A DNA stretch of 14,862 nucleotides from positions 1-14,862 of the forward strand of contig CAZDIO010000010.1 of NCBI GenBank assembly GCA_964505555.1, given 5' to 3'. The translations under genes and the position numbers were made by a program. A model generated the notes under the pieces. It was given only the letters and a program-made list of their open reading frames with translations, searched no databases and was not told the origin of the DNA. Source of the stretch: CAZDIO01 sp964505555. Its GTDB lineage: Bacteria; Bdellovibrionota_C; UBA2361; SZUA-149; CAZDIO01. Positions 1 through 7,878 of the stretch are shown here, one piece after another; the first letter of the stretch is position 1; each line of letters begins with the position of its first letter.

Positions 1-2268
1 CAGGATTGGAGCCTTCGTTATCCACTGATTGATGGGCAGGGGAATTTCGGTTCCGTAGATGGGGATGCTCCAGCAGCATACCGATACACCGAGTGTCGAA
101 TGACGGCCCTTGCAGAGGCGATGCTTGCAGATATCGAGCAAGATACCGTGAACTTTGTTCCTAACTTTGATGAGTCGGTTGATGAACCGGTCGTTCTTCC
201 CTCTCGAGTTCCAAACCTGTTGATTAATGGAGCGGAAGGCATTGCGGTGGGGATGGCTTCTACGATCCCTCCACACAATCTTAAAGAGATAGTTGAAGCA
301 ACGATTCGCTTGATAAAAGATCCAGAGATCAGCGTTGAAGAGTTGATGGAGGTTGTTCCTGGGCCTGATTTTCCAACCGCAGGAATCATCTATGGGGCGG
401 AACCTCTCCGAGCGATGTACTCAACGGGGAAAGGAATTTTTCAGATTCGAGCAAAGGTGCATGTTGAGGCGCAAAAAAATGGGCGCGAATCAATTATCGT
501 TGATGAGATCCCCTATCAGGTCAATAAAGCAAAGCTTATTGAAAAGATCGCCGAGCTTGTTCAAGAGAAGAAAATCGAGGGTATTTCAAAGCTTCGTGAT
601 GAATCTGACCGGCACGGAATGAGAATTGTTGTTGAGGTGAAGAAAGACACCCCTACCGATGTGGTTCTCAACCAGCTCTATGCACAAACCCCGATGCAAC
701 GAAGTTTTGGGGTGATTATGCTGGCGATTGTCGAAGGTCGGCCAAGAATTTTAGGCTTAAAAGAGCTTCTTCGTTGTTTTGTGGATCATCGCCGCACGGT
801 GATTACCCGAAGAACCCGGTTTGAGTTGGAAAAGGCTCGAGCAAGACAGCATATCCTCGATGGATTGCGAATTGCGCTTGATAATATCGATGAAGTAGTA
901 AAAATCATCCGCGCCTCAGACTCCACCGCGGAAGCAAAGGCAGAGCTTCAGAGTCGTTTTCAGTTAAGTGAGATTCAGGCACAGCAGATTCTTGATATGC
1001 CTCTTCGAAGGCTTACTGGATTAGAGCGAAAAGCGATCGATGCAGAGCATCTCGATGTTACCACCCGAATCACGATGTATATAAAAATCCTTGCAAGTCC
1101 GGCAGAAGTTGATCGGATCGCCTGTGAGGAGCTTGAAGAGGTTAAGGAGAAGTTCGGAGACCCTCGAAAAACCGTTATTGAGCAGCACGGCGAAGAGATC
1201 GATCGCGAACAACTGATCGTTGAAGAAGAGATGGTAGTTTCGGTTAGTCATCGCGGTTACGTTAAGCGGTGCTCACCAAGTCTCTACCGTTCACAAAGAC
1301 GGGGAGGAAAAGGGGTTCGTGGCTCTAAAAAGCTCTCTGAAGAGGATGGTGATTTTATTACCAATCTTTTTGTAGCAAGCACCCATGCGTATCTGTTGGT
1401 GTTTACCTCAATCGGAAAACTGCACTGGATTAAGGTCTATAATATCCCTGAAATGGGGCGAACGGCTCGAGGGCGTGCGATTGTAAATATGCTCCAGCTT
1501 GGAGAAAACGAGCGGGTCACAGCAATTCTTCCGGTTCGACTTTTTGAAGAGGGTCGAACCGTTGTTCTCTGTACCAGACGGGGACAGATTAAACGGGTCG
1601 ATCTCATGGCATTCTCCAACATTCGTCGTGGAGGTATTCGCGCCACAAGTCTTGATGAGGGGGATGAGCTTATTGTAGCGGAACTTACTGACGGAAAGAA
1701 GGATTGCATTATCACTACCAAATTTGGAATGTCGATCCGCTTTGATGAACACCAGGTGCGAACGATGGGTCGGGTTGCTGGTGGGGTGCGCGGGGTGATG
1801 CTCGATGAGGGGGATGAGGTTGTAAAACTGATCACCGTTTCGCATCAGGATGAATCTGCAACGCCAGTTGAAGATCCGAAAGAGGAAGCGCTCCTTACCG
1901 TGTGTGAAAACGGGTATGGAAAGAGAACAGCGATCTCTGAATATCGCGTTCAGGGTCGGGGTGGAAAAGGTATTATTGATATCAAAACAAACGAACGAAA
2001 TGGCCCAGTAATCGATTCTTGTCACATTAGCAATGAAGATGAGGTGATGATTATTACCAGTTCAGGCCAGGTTATTCGCACTCCTGTAAAAACTATCTCG
2101 CTCATCGGTCGAAACACGATGGGGGTAAGGCTCATCAATCTTGATGCCGGAGAAAAGGTTGCGGCGGTTGCTCGTATTGCTGAGAGTGAGGTTGTTGAGA
2201 GTGAAGAGAGCGCAGAAGTGAGCGAAGAAGCGAACACAGACGCCAATACAGAAACCAACGGAGAGTAG
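1..2268 (+). CDS. gyrA: DNA gyrase subunit A, 5'-truncated by the window edge
   Basis: Catalytic subunit of type IIA topoisomerase DNA gyrase, which pairs with GyrB to introduce negative supercoils. The frame is open from base 1, so the true start lies outside; an ATG at 100 is internal. The first codons read QDWSLRYPLIDGQGNFG, matching GyrA from about E. coli residue 94. The DNA-cleaving tyrosine is in the RYTE motif, codon 85-87. Further on are PNLLINGAEGIAVGMAS and the YQVNKAKLIEKIAEL block of the breakage-reunion domain. The GyrA-box QRRGGKG at 1294-1314 opens the C-terminal beta-pinwheel and separates GyrA from ParC. The large insertion seen in the E. coli core is absent, as in many bacteria. 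The last 30 or so residues form an acidic Glu/Ser/Asn tail. Most of the quinolone-resistance region lies outside the window. The stop is TAG at 2266, followed by repeat copy 1. Confidence 0.97.
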   Translation, partial: QDWSLRYPLIDGQGNFGSVDGDAPAAYRYTECRMTALAEAMLADIEQDTVNFVPNFDESVDEPVVLPSRVPNLLINGAEGIAVGMASTIPPHNLKEIVEATIRLIKDPEISVEELMEVVPGPDFPTAGIIYGAEPLRAMYSTGKGIFQIRAKVHVEAQKNGRESIIVDEIPYQVNKAKLIEKIAELVQEKKIEGISKLRDESDRHGMRIVVEVKKDTPTDVVLNQLYAQTPMQRSFGVIMLAIVEGRPRILGLKELLRCFVDHRRTVITRRTRFELEKARARQHILDGLRIALDNIDEVVKIIRASDSTAEAKAELQSRFQLSEIQAQQILDMPLRRLTGLERKAIDAEHLDVTTRITMYIKILASPAEVDRIACEELEEVKEKFGDPRKTVIEQHGEEIDREQLIVEEEMVVSVSHRGYVKRCSPSLYRSQRRGGKGVRGSKKLSEEDGDFITNLFVASTHAYLLVFTSIGKLHWIKVYNIPEMGRTARGRAIVNMLQLGENERVTAILPVRLFEEGRTVVLCTRRGQIKRVDLMAFSNIRRGGIRATSLDEGDELIVAELTDGKKDCIITTKFGMSIRFDEHQVRTMGRVAGGVRGVMLDEGDEVVKLITVSHQDESATPVEDPKEEALLTVCENGYGKRTAISEYRVQGRGGKGIIDIKTNERNGPVIDSCHISNEDEVMIITSSGQVIRTPVKTISLIGRNTMGVRLINLDAGEKVAAVARIAESEVVESEESAEVSEEANTDANTETNGE

Positions 2269-2306
2269 CGAAGCAGCGCGGCAGAAGCCAGCGTCCCCGC
2301 CTCCAT

Positions 2307-2414
2307 CCCTGTCGTTGCGAGCCGGGAGGCCCGGCCGCCGAGCGAAGCGAAGCGAAGCAATCTCGAACTATCTACGTAATTCGAGATTGCTTCGCTTCGC
2401 TCGCAACGACGGGG
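2307..2414 (+). repeat. Intergenic palindromic repeat, copy 1
   Basis: This is an imperfect palindrome between gyrA and gpsA. The outer arm is ccctgtcgttgcgag on the left and ctcgcaacgacgggg on the right. The inner arm is a perfect 21-bp stem (2347-2367 with 2380-2400) around a 12-nt loop. Only the left arm carries an insert that folds by itself: gccggg (2321-2326), loop agg, cccggc (2330-2335). This copy has three gcgaa units in the left inner arm where copies 2-4 have two. It begins about 40 bp after the gyrA stop. It could act as an RNA hairpin at the transcript end, but no T-run follows. It shares sequence with the copies at 3557, 8422 and 13438. No open frame or transposase lies in it. 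Confidence 0.93.
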
Positions 2415-2443
2415 TAGAATAACGCTCTAAGGCCGGATCTTTA

Positions 2444-3454
2444 ATGAACGAAAAAACAAAAACCGTTACTGTTCTTGGAGCAGGAAGTTGGGGAACAGCT
2501 CTTGCTCACCATCTTACCGGATGTGGTTCCCGTGTTACCCTTTGGGGGAACGACCAAAACATTCTTCAACAGATAAAAACAGAGCGGAAAAACCGGAGAT
2601 TTTTCGGTGAAGCACTTCTTGCTGCGGGCATTTACTGTGAAGGGGATCTCTCTGCCGCAGTAAAGGGCGCTTCGTTGATTGTTGTCGCAGTTCCCTCCCA
2701 TGCCGTGCGTAGTGTTTGTGCCGATCTTCGGGGGAAGATCTCTTCAGAAAGTATCATTGTCAGCACCGCAAAAGGGCTTGAGGAATGGTCAATTAAAACG
2801 ATGAGTCAGGTGATAGAGGAAGAGCTTGGTCCTGTAAAAAAGGCCGTCTTATCTGGGCCAAGCTTTGCAAAAGAGGTTCTTTTAGGCCTTCCCACAGCGG
2901 TAACGATGGCAGCGGCTGACCTTGAAACTTGCGAGCAGGTCGCTAAATATTTTCGAAATGATTACTTTCGAGTTTACACAACGACAGATGTTATCGGCGT
3001 AGAATTTGGTGGGGCAATTAAGAACGTTATCGCTATTGCTTCTGGTGTTGTTGATGGGGTCAATCTAGGCGCAAACGCTCGGGCGGCGTTAATTACGAGA
3101 GGACTTTCCGAGATGCAGAAGCTTGTCCAAGCACTTGGAGGAGATCCGCGGACGGTTTCCGGGTTAAGTGGCTTAGGAGACCTCCTTCTTACTTCAACAG
3201 GGGATCTCAGTCGAAACCGTCAGGTCGGTATTCGGCTAGCAAAAGGCGAAACTCTTGAGGAGATCATAAAAAGCCTCGGCCAGGTGGCTGAAGGGGTAGC
3301 TACGACCCATAAGATACTTGAGCTTGCAAACGCCAAAGGGGTTTCCATGCCGATCGTAGAAGAGATTGCAAAACTCCTTAGCGGCAAAACAACAGCAAAA
3401 GGAGCCGCACTGGCACTCCTTTCAAGAGCGCCTTCATCGGAACTGCTGGAGTAA
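2444..3454 (+). CDS. gpsA: Glycerol-3-phosphate dehydrogenase [NAD(P)+]
   Basis: Cytoplasmic enzyme that reduces dihydroxyacetone phosphate to sn-glycerol 3-phosphate, the backbone for membrane phospholipids. The 336-residue length is normal. The N-terminal Rossmann fold has GAGSWG at residues 12-17. SGPSFAKEV at 137-145 and GGAIKN at 189-194 are family signatures, with Lys193 as the expected catalytic lysine. NARAALITRG at 211-220 and GLSGLGDL at 240-247 complete the C-terminal helical domain. The ATG at 2444 puts the nucleotide-binding motif the usual short distance from the start; no strong Shine-Dalgarno is visible. It lies downstream of gyrA in the same direction but is separated by repeat copy 1. 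A good terminator follows, so transcription probably ends here. Nothing is broken or missing. Confidence 0.96.
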   Translation: MNEKTKTVTVLGAGSWGTALAHHLTGCGSRVTLWGNDQNILQQIKTERKNRRFFGEALLAAGIYCEGDLSAAVKGASLIVVAVPSHAVRSVCADLRGKISSESIIVSTAKGLEEWSIKTMSQVIEEELGPVKKAVLSGPSFAKEVLLGLPTAVTMAAADLETCEQVAKYFRNDYFRVYTTTDVIGVEFGGAIKNVIAIASGVVDGVNLGANARAALITRGLSEMQKLVQALGGDPRTVSGLSGLGDLLLTSTGDLSRNRQVGIRLAKGETLEEIIKSLGQVAEGVATTHKILELANAKGVSMPIVEEIAKLLSGKTTAKGAALALLSRAPSSELLE

Positions 3455-3473
3455 GACTTCATACATACGAAAG

Positions 3474-3526
3474 CCAGATGCTCGGTAAGTGGGATATGGC
3501 TATTAGCCATACGAGATCTGGTTTTT
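3474..3526 (+). terminator. Rho-independent terminator after gpsA
   Basis: The stem pairs ccagatgctcg (3474-3484) with cgagatctgg (3512-3521), leaving one bulged g. A second hairpin lies inside the loop, tatggct (3495-3501) with agccata (3505-3511) around a 3-nt loop. A TTTTT tract follows directly at 3522-3526. It begins about 20 bp after the gpsA stop and separates gpsA from the rpmH cluster. Confidence 0.65.
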
Positions 3527-3556
3527 AAACAGGAAGGATTTACACCCTCTTACGCC

Positions 3557-3670
3557 CGCCCGCCTGTCGTTGCGAGCCGGGAGGCCCGGCCGCCGGACGA
3601 AGCGAAGCAATCTCGAACCCTCGTTGGTAATATGAGATTGCTTCGCTTCGCTCGCAACGACAGGCGGGCG
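3557..3670 (+). repeat. Intergenic palindromic repeat, copy 2
   Basis: Second copy of the family, lying after the gpsA terminator. The outer arms pair perfectly over 20 bp (3557-3576 with 3651-3670). They include cgcccgc/gcgggcg beyond the shared core, which is longer than in copy 1. The one-sided GC hairpin gccggg-agg-cccggc is at 3576-3590, identical to the other copies. The inner arm gaagcgaagcaatctc pairs with gagattgcttcgcttc around a loop of about 18 nt. The start of the rpmH leader follows. Confidence 0.93.
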
Positions 3671-3776
3671 AGTAATTTTATAAATAAGGCCTTCTTAGCC
3701 ATAAGGTTAAATAAAATAAGCAATTCCGACTAAACTTGACTTTGTTTTGTTGTAATGGCAGTTAGTTATCCCTGTT

Positions 3777-3938
3777 ATGAAAAGAACGTTCCAACCAAGT
3801 AATGTTAAAAAGCTTCGGACCCATGGGTTTCGGGCGCGGATGGCTACTGCCAATGGGCAGCTTGTTTTGAAGCGACGAAGAGCTAAGGGGCGAAAGCAGC
3901 TTACCGTTTCCGTTACCACCAAAGGTAGAAAGCGCTAG
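3777..3938 (+). CDS. rpmH: 50S ribosomal protein L34
   Basis: Small basic protein of the large ribosomal subunit. Translation from ATG at 3777 gives 53 residues starting MKRTFQPSNVKKLRTHGF, followed by RARMAT and RRRAKGRKQL, the L34 signature. Usual family length is about 44-47. Here a short tail, SVTTKGRKR, extends past the point where many L34 proteins end. It lies just upstream of rnpA (27-bp gap), the conserved rpmH-rnpA pair. dnaA, often the upstream neighbour, is not here; gpsA is. No clear Shine-Dalgarno is visible before the ATG. Confidence 0.96.
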   Translation: MKRTFQPSNVKKLRTHGFRARMATANGQLVLKRRRAKGRKQLTVSVTTKGRKR

Positions 3939-3965
3939 GCATTCCTAACTTATTTCGGCGAAGAT

Positions 3966-4352
3966 ATGGCTAAGGACTTAGCTTTAGGACCCCATCGCCG
4001 GGTAAAGCATAGGCAGGATTTTCTTCGTATTCAGAAGCAGGGGCGAAAGCTTCGTGCTCCACACTTTCTCCTCTCCATTGTTGCCCGTAATCCAGATGAA
4101 CAGAGCCGGATAGGAGTTACGATCACAACAAAAGTTCATAAGCGGGCGGTAAAAAGAAACAAACTAAAACGAAGAATCAGGCACCTTTTTCGCACGCACC
4201 GTGCAAGTTTACGAGCCCCAGTAGATATAGTGGTTATCGCACTTACAGGAGCCACAGAATTAGGATTTACGGAAGTTCGTGATGAATTCTTAGAGGCTCT
4301 AGAGAGAGGCCGACTTCTTGGCAGGATGAAAGATAAGGGAAGAAAAAGTTGA
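3966..4352 (+). CDS. rnpA: Ribonuclease P protein component
   Basis: Protein subunit of RNase P. It binds the catalytic RNA and the 5' leader of precursor tRNAs. The 128-residue length is normal. The basic RNR motif is seen as KRAVKRNKLKRRIRHLFR at residues 59-76. Upstream, RRVKHRQDFLRIQKQGR matches the N-terminal strand and helix that contact the pre-tRNA leader. The ATG at 3966 is placed 27 bp after rpmH, consistent with co-transcription. The TGA stop (4350-4352) overlaps the proposed TTG start of yidD, so the two are probably translationally coupled. The RNA partner rnpB is not in this window. Confidence 0.95.
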   Translation: MAKDLALGPHRRVKHRQDFLRIQKQGRKLRAPHFLLSIVARNPDEQSRIGVTITTKVHKRAVKRNKLKRRIRHLFRTHRASLRAPVDIVVIALTGATELGFTEVRDEFLEALERGRLLGRMKDKGRKS

Positions 4353-4663
4353 GCTTAAAGGAGAAAGAAAGCACTTCGCCCTTGGAAAAGAGTTTGAGCA
4401 GTCTAAAAGACTCAGGAGTTGTTTTAGGGTTGTTTTCTCGGGTTTCTATTGGCGTCTGTATTTTCTTTATAGTAATGTGGCAAAAAATTTTTTCGCCCCT
4501 CTTCGGTCGGGTTTGTCGGTTTGAACCCTCCTGTTCTCAATACGCAATAGTTGCTCTCAGGAGGCATGGGTTTTTTCGGGGGATATTTTTAAGTATAAAG
4601 CGGATCGTTCGGTGTAACCCGCTTCATCCGGGAGGCGAGGATCCAGTTCCTATAAAAAAATGA
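4349..4663 (+). CDS. yidD: Membrane protein insertion efficiency factor YidD
   Basis: Small membrane-associated protein that helps YidC-dependent insertion of inner-membrane proteins. The family core spans about residues 43-102: WQKIFSPLFGRVCRFEPSC, SQYAIVALRRHG and the closing NPLHPGGEDPVP, with conserved cysteines in CRFEPSC and RCNP. Before the core is a charged stretch and a hydrophobic segment at about 23-43. The total of 104 residues is longer than the usual 70-85. The chosen start is TTG at 4349, overlapping the rnpA stop as TTGA, with AAGGGA about 8 nt upstream. A later start would shorten the protein but leave the core intact. The end overlaps the yidC start by ATGA (4660-4663), indicating coupled translation. 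Confidence 0.9.
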   Translation: MSLKEKESTSPLEKSLSSLKDSGVVLGLFSRVSIGVCIFFIVMWQKIFSPLFGRVCRFEPSCSQYAIVALRRHGFFRGIFLSIKRIVRCNPLHPGGEDPVPIKK

Positions 4664-6405
4664 ACGGCACTAAAAACAACCAGCGAAGCTTAGCAATATT
4701 TTTCTGTCTCCTCCTCTTCTTTGTGTGGACACAGACCGTATTGTTTCCCTACTTTTTTGGAAAACGAACCCCATTATCAGCGCCCCTCTCTCCGGGCGTT
4801 TCTTCCACACAGAATGACCCTGCGGTAACACAAAGCCCTTCTTCTCAAGCCGCTTCAAACCAAGGTGCGCTTCCTCCTCCAGTGGCTCAACAAGCAACTC
4901 CTGCGCAGATTGGCGCCTATCCGACAGAGGCAGAGATCGCCGCAACAGGCGAGATTATTGTTAAAACAGAGACTTTTGAAATAAGCATCTCTCTTCTTGG
5001 AGGGCGGTTTACAAAGGTTCTTTTAAACAACTATCAACAGAGCTTAAAGTCTGATAGTCCCCGACTTAATCTCATCGAACACGAAGAACCGTTTCCCTAC
5101 CCCCTTGGAGTTTATAGCGGAAACGATAGCGATGCGCGCGTAAACTATCGGCTCGTTTCTCCTGCAAAAAAGGCGGGCATTTTTGAAGTTCACCCCTCTG
5201 CAAAAGAAAGCGTTATTCTTGAAGGGACATTTCCCGATGGAAGAATAATAAGAAAGACATTCTCATTTTCAGGAGGTGGATATTTAATCGGAATTGATGT
5301 TGTACTCACAGGAAGTTCTTCGCAAGGGTACCGGCTTGATCTGGAATGGACAAAGCTCATTAAGAAAGACTCCCCTACCCTTCTTGATCCCTATAATACA
5401 AGTGGATACGTCTGGTTCGATGGACAAAAAGCGTTCCGAGAAGCGTTTTCTAAGGTAAAAACAGAGCGAGAAGATCTGGGAAATGTCTCCTGGGTATCAG
5501 AGTCTGATAAGTACTTTGTTTCCACCCTTCTTTCACCAAATGAGCCAGCTCCTGCACACATTATTCAACACGACCAACTGTTTGCAGCGCGGATTACTGG
5601 GCAAAACGATCGCGCAAGTTTTACCCTTTTTACCGGGCCAAAAAGTTATGAGCTTCTGCAAAGGGTTGGTTTTGAACTACACCGAAATATTGATTTTGGA
5701 TGGGCTGGATTTGTCTCAGCGCCGCTGCTGTTTCTGCTTCAATTTCTCTATAAATTTTTTGGAAACTATGGAGTGGCGATCGTTGGCTTAACGATTATCG
5801 TTCGGGGCGCACTATTTCCTCTTAATAGCGCCGCTTTTAAACAGATGAAGGCGATGCAGAAGCTTCAGCCAGAGATGAAGCGGATCCGAGACACTATTAA
5901 GGATCGGCAACAGCAACAGCTTGAAACGATGAATCTCTATAAGAAACACGGACTAAATCCCTTTGGCGGATGTTTCCCCATGCTTCTTCAGTTCCCTATT
6001 TTCATCGGCCTTTATTATGCGCTTCTTCTTGCCATCGATCTCCGACACGCACCGTTTGCGTTCTGGATACAGGATCTTTCAGCACCAGAAACGTTGATGA
6101 TTGGCGGTGTTGGAATTCCTGTAATGGTGATCCTCTGGGTGTGCACGATGCTTGCTCAACAGTGGATGATGCCAAGTACAGACCCAGTGCAAAAGAAAAT
6201 GATGATGATAATGCCGATTTTTATGGGTTTTATGCTGCGGCTCTGCCCGGCCGGAGTAACGCTCTATTGGCTAACAAGTAACATTATCTCTATCGGACAA
6301 CAGACGGCGCTCAATAAAAAGGGGGTCAGTGCCTCGGCTCAAATGACTGCGCTTGTTTCTGTTGGAGTTCTCGGTTTGGCTTATCTCCTTAGTAAGATCG
6401 GCTAG
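4660..6405 (+). CDS. yidC: Membrane protein insertase YidC
   Basis: Inner-membrane insertase of the YidC/Oxa1/Alb3 family, acting alone or with SecYEG. At 581 residues it is the long Gram-negative form. Helix 1 is at about 10-33, followed by a Pro/Ser/Gln-rich linker (38-90) and a periplasmic P1 domain (about 95-340). The insertase core starts at about 345. Arg382 in TIIVRGALFPL is the hydrophilic-groove arginine, equivalent to E. coli Arg366. A cytosolic hairpin (about 393-430) has KQMKAMQKLQPEMKRIR. Later helices include FGGCFPMLLQFPIFIGLYY, the segment at 485-500, and the Met-rich MMMIMPIFMGFML to LYWLTSNIISIGQQ. After that, where most family members end in a basic tail, there is another hydrophobic stretch, 562-577, ending LLSKIG. 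The start is the ATG of an ATGA overlap with yidD. Confidence 0.96.
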   Translation: MNGTKNNQRSLAIFFCLLLFFVWTQTVLFPYFFGKRTPLSAPLSPGVSSTQNDPAVTQSPSSQAASNQGALPPPVAQQATPAQIGAYPTEAEIAATGEIIVKTETFEISISLLGGRFTKVLLNNYQQSLKSDSPRLNLIEHEEPFPYPLGVYSGNDSDARVNYRLVSPAKKAGIFEVHPSAKESVILEGTFPDGRIIRKTFSFSGGGYLIGIDVVLTGSSSQGYRLDLEWTKLIKKDSPTLLDPYNTSGYVWFDGQKAFREAFSKVKTEREDLGNVSWVSESDKYFVSTLLSPNEPAPAHIIQHDQLFAARITGQNDRASFTLFTGPKSYELLQRVGFELHRNIDFGWAGFVSAPLLFLLQFLYKFFGNYGVAIVGLTIIVRGALFPLNSAAFKQMKAMQKLQPEMKRIRDTIKDRQQQQLETMNLYKKHGLNPFGGCFPMLLQFPIFIGLYYALLLAIDLRHAPFAFWIQDLSAPETLMIGGVGIPVMVILWVCTMLAQQWMMPSTDPVQKKMMMIMPIFMGFMLRLCPAGVTLYWLTSNIISIGQQTALNKKGVSASAQMTALVSVGVLGLAYLLSKIG

Positions 6406-6423
6406 CAGTAGCAACTGAATTTC

Positions 6424-7851
6424 ATGTCAGAAGTAACTGGCGAGACCATCATTGCTCCAATTACTGCACCTGGACATTCAGCGGTCTCAGTCGTGCGGTT
6501 AAGTGGTGACAAGGTCAAAGAGATCCTCTACAAACTTTGCCCCATCGGCGAAAAAATCGTTACAAATCCAAGATATTCTCACTATGTAAAGATTAACGAT
6601 CTTCTTGAGAACGAAAATCCCACATCCGGCAGCACCCCAGTTCTTGATTACGGACTCGTTGTTTTTTTTAAAGGACCTGCGAGTTTTACCGGAGAGGATC
6701 TCTGTGAGTTTCATCTTCATGGAAGCCCATACCTTGTTCGGCGGTTGATAGAGAACTGCGTTTCATTAGGGGCTCGCCTTGCTGAACCAGGAGAGTTTAG
6801 TAAGCGGGCGTTTCTTAATGGAAAACTAGATCTTAGTCAGGTCGAAGCCATTGCCGATTTAGTCTCTGCAGAGACGAAAGCTCAGGCAAAGGTTGCCAAG
6901 GAACAACTTAGTGGCAAACTTGCCTCTGCTATCTCCTTGCTGGGGGAACCACTCCGGGATTTACTTGCTGAAATCGAGGCCTTTATAGACTTTCCTGAGG
7001 AAGATATCACCCCAGAAAGCGCCGCTTCCTGGCTTAAAACCATAGAGGAAACCAAAGCTGAAATTACACGCTACCTCCAGTCTTTTAAGACCGGAAAACT
7101 CTATCGTGAAGGAGCGGTGGTCTCTTTAGTTGGTCTTCCAAATGCAGGAAAATCAAGCCTTTTAAACCGCCTCGTTGGTGAAGAGCGCGCGATCGTGACA
7201 GCCATTCCTGGAACTACCCGAGACAGTATCGAAGAGCGGGTAAGTATCGGCGGAGTGCTCATCCGTTTCTGGGACACGGCGGGACTTGTTGATGAAGAGC
7301 GTTCTATAAGAAAGTTAGATGAGGTTGAACGGTTAGGAATTGAGCGAAGTTGGAGCCGACTTAAAAATTCTGATTTCGTTTTTTACATTGTTGATAGCAA
7401 AGAAAACTTCGCACTTGAAAAAGAGATATTTCTCAGAGTTACGGCAAGTAACAGTTCGCTCATTTTGCTTATAAACAAGGCGGATCTTTTAACTCCTCAA
7501 CGAAAAAAAGAGGTTGAAGTTAATGCCAAAGAAACGTTTGGAAAACCCCCTCTTTTTATCTCGGCACTTACCGGAGAGGGGCTCGAAGAACTAAGAAAAA
7601 CGCTCGAAAATCAATTTCTAAGAACTCAGTCTTCTACCGTTTTAATTACCACGAGAAGGCACTTAGAGGCACTCCAAAAAGCAGATTCCTCTCTTAAAGA
7701 AGCAGTAGAAGCGCTAGAAAAAAACGCTCCTCCTGAGCTTATCGCCTTAGACATACGAAGCACCCTCGGTGCTCTCCAAGATATCGTCGGCGTTACCTAC
7801 ACCGATGAAATTCTTGGCAGAATATTTTCGAAGTTTTGTATTGGAAAGTAA
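6424..7851 (+). CDS. mnmE: tRNA-5-carboxymethylaminomethyl-2-thiouridine(34) synthesis GTPase MnmE
   Basis: GTPase that works with MnmG to add the C5 aminomethyl or carboxymethylaminomethyl group to wobble uridine 34 of certain tRNAs. The 475 residues hold an N-terminal formyl-tetrahydrofolate-binding domain (APITAPGHSAVSVVRLSG at 11-28; PASFTGEDLCEFHLHGS at 85-101), a helical domain, and an inserted G domain. The G domain shows G1 GLPNAGKSS (237-245), G2 TTRD (264-267), G3 DTAG (284-287) and G4 NKAD (351-354). The C-terminus FCIGK carries the essential cysteine of the family C-[IF]-G-K ending. It lies 18 bp after yidC, so it probably belongs to the same transcript. No jag gene intervenes. 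The gene on its right is convergent. Confidence 0.97.
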   Translation: MSEVTGETIIAPITAPGHSAVSVVRLSGDKVKEILYKLCPIGEKIVTNPRYSHYVKINDLLENENPTSGSTPVLDYGLVVFFKGPASFTGEDLCEFHLHGSPYLVRRLIENCVSLGARLAEPGEFSKRAFLNGKLDLSQVEAIADLVSAETKAQAKVAKEQLSGKLASAISLLGEPLRDLLAEIEAFIDFPEEDITPESAASWLKTIEETKAEITRYLQSFKTGKLYREGAVVSLVGLPNAGKSSLLNRLVGEERAIVTAIPGTTRDSIEERVSIGGVLIRFWDTAGLVDEERSIRKLDEVERLGIERSWSRLKNSDFVFYIVDSKENFALEKEIFLRVTASNSSLILLINKADLLTPQRKKEVEVNAKETFGKPPLFISALTGEGLEELRKTLENQFLRTQSSTVLITTRRHLEALQKADSSLKEAVEALEKNAPPELIALDIRSTLGALQDIVGVTYTDEILGRIFSKFCIGK

Positions 7852-7878
7852 TTAGAAAAATAATTAGAAACAAGCGCG

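Larger units (their letters stand above)
3455..3776. other. Non-coding gap between gpsA and rpmH
   Basis: This 322-bp gap holds three things: an intrinsic terminator for gpsA (3474-3526), repeat copy 2 (3557-3670), and an AT-rich leader (3671-3776) that must carry the promoter for rpmH. The leader has a TTGACT at 3736-3741 but no convincing -10 box at the right spacing. I see no small gene, tRNA or DnaA-box cluster. Confidence 0.6.

Noticed and set aside
18..26. ttatccact resembling a DnaA box near the left edge
   Set aside because: It falls inside conserved gyrA codons (Arg-Tyr-Pro-Leu) and is explained by coding.
18..389. Antisense frames over gyrA, yidC, mnmG and others
   Set aside because: They lie opposite strongly conserved coding sequence, have skewed composition and match no recognisable motif.
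3736..3768. Possible rpmH promoter with TTGACT at 3736-3741
   Set aside because: No -10-like hexamer at 16-18 bp spacing; the best TA-rich candidate is at about 21 bp.
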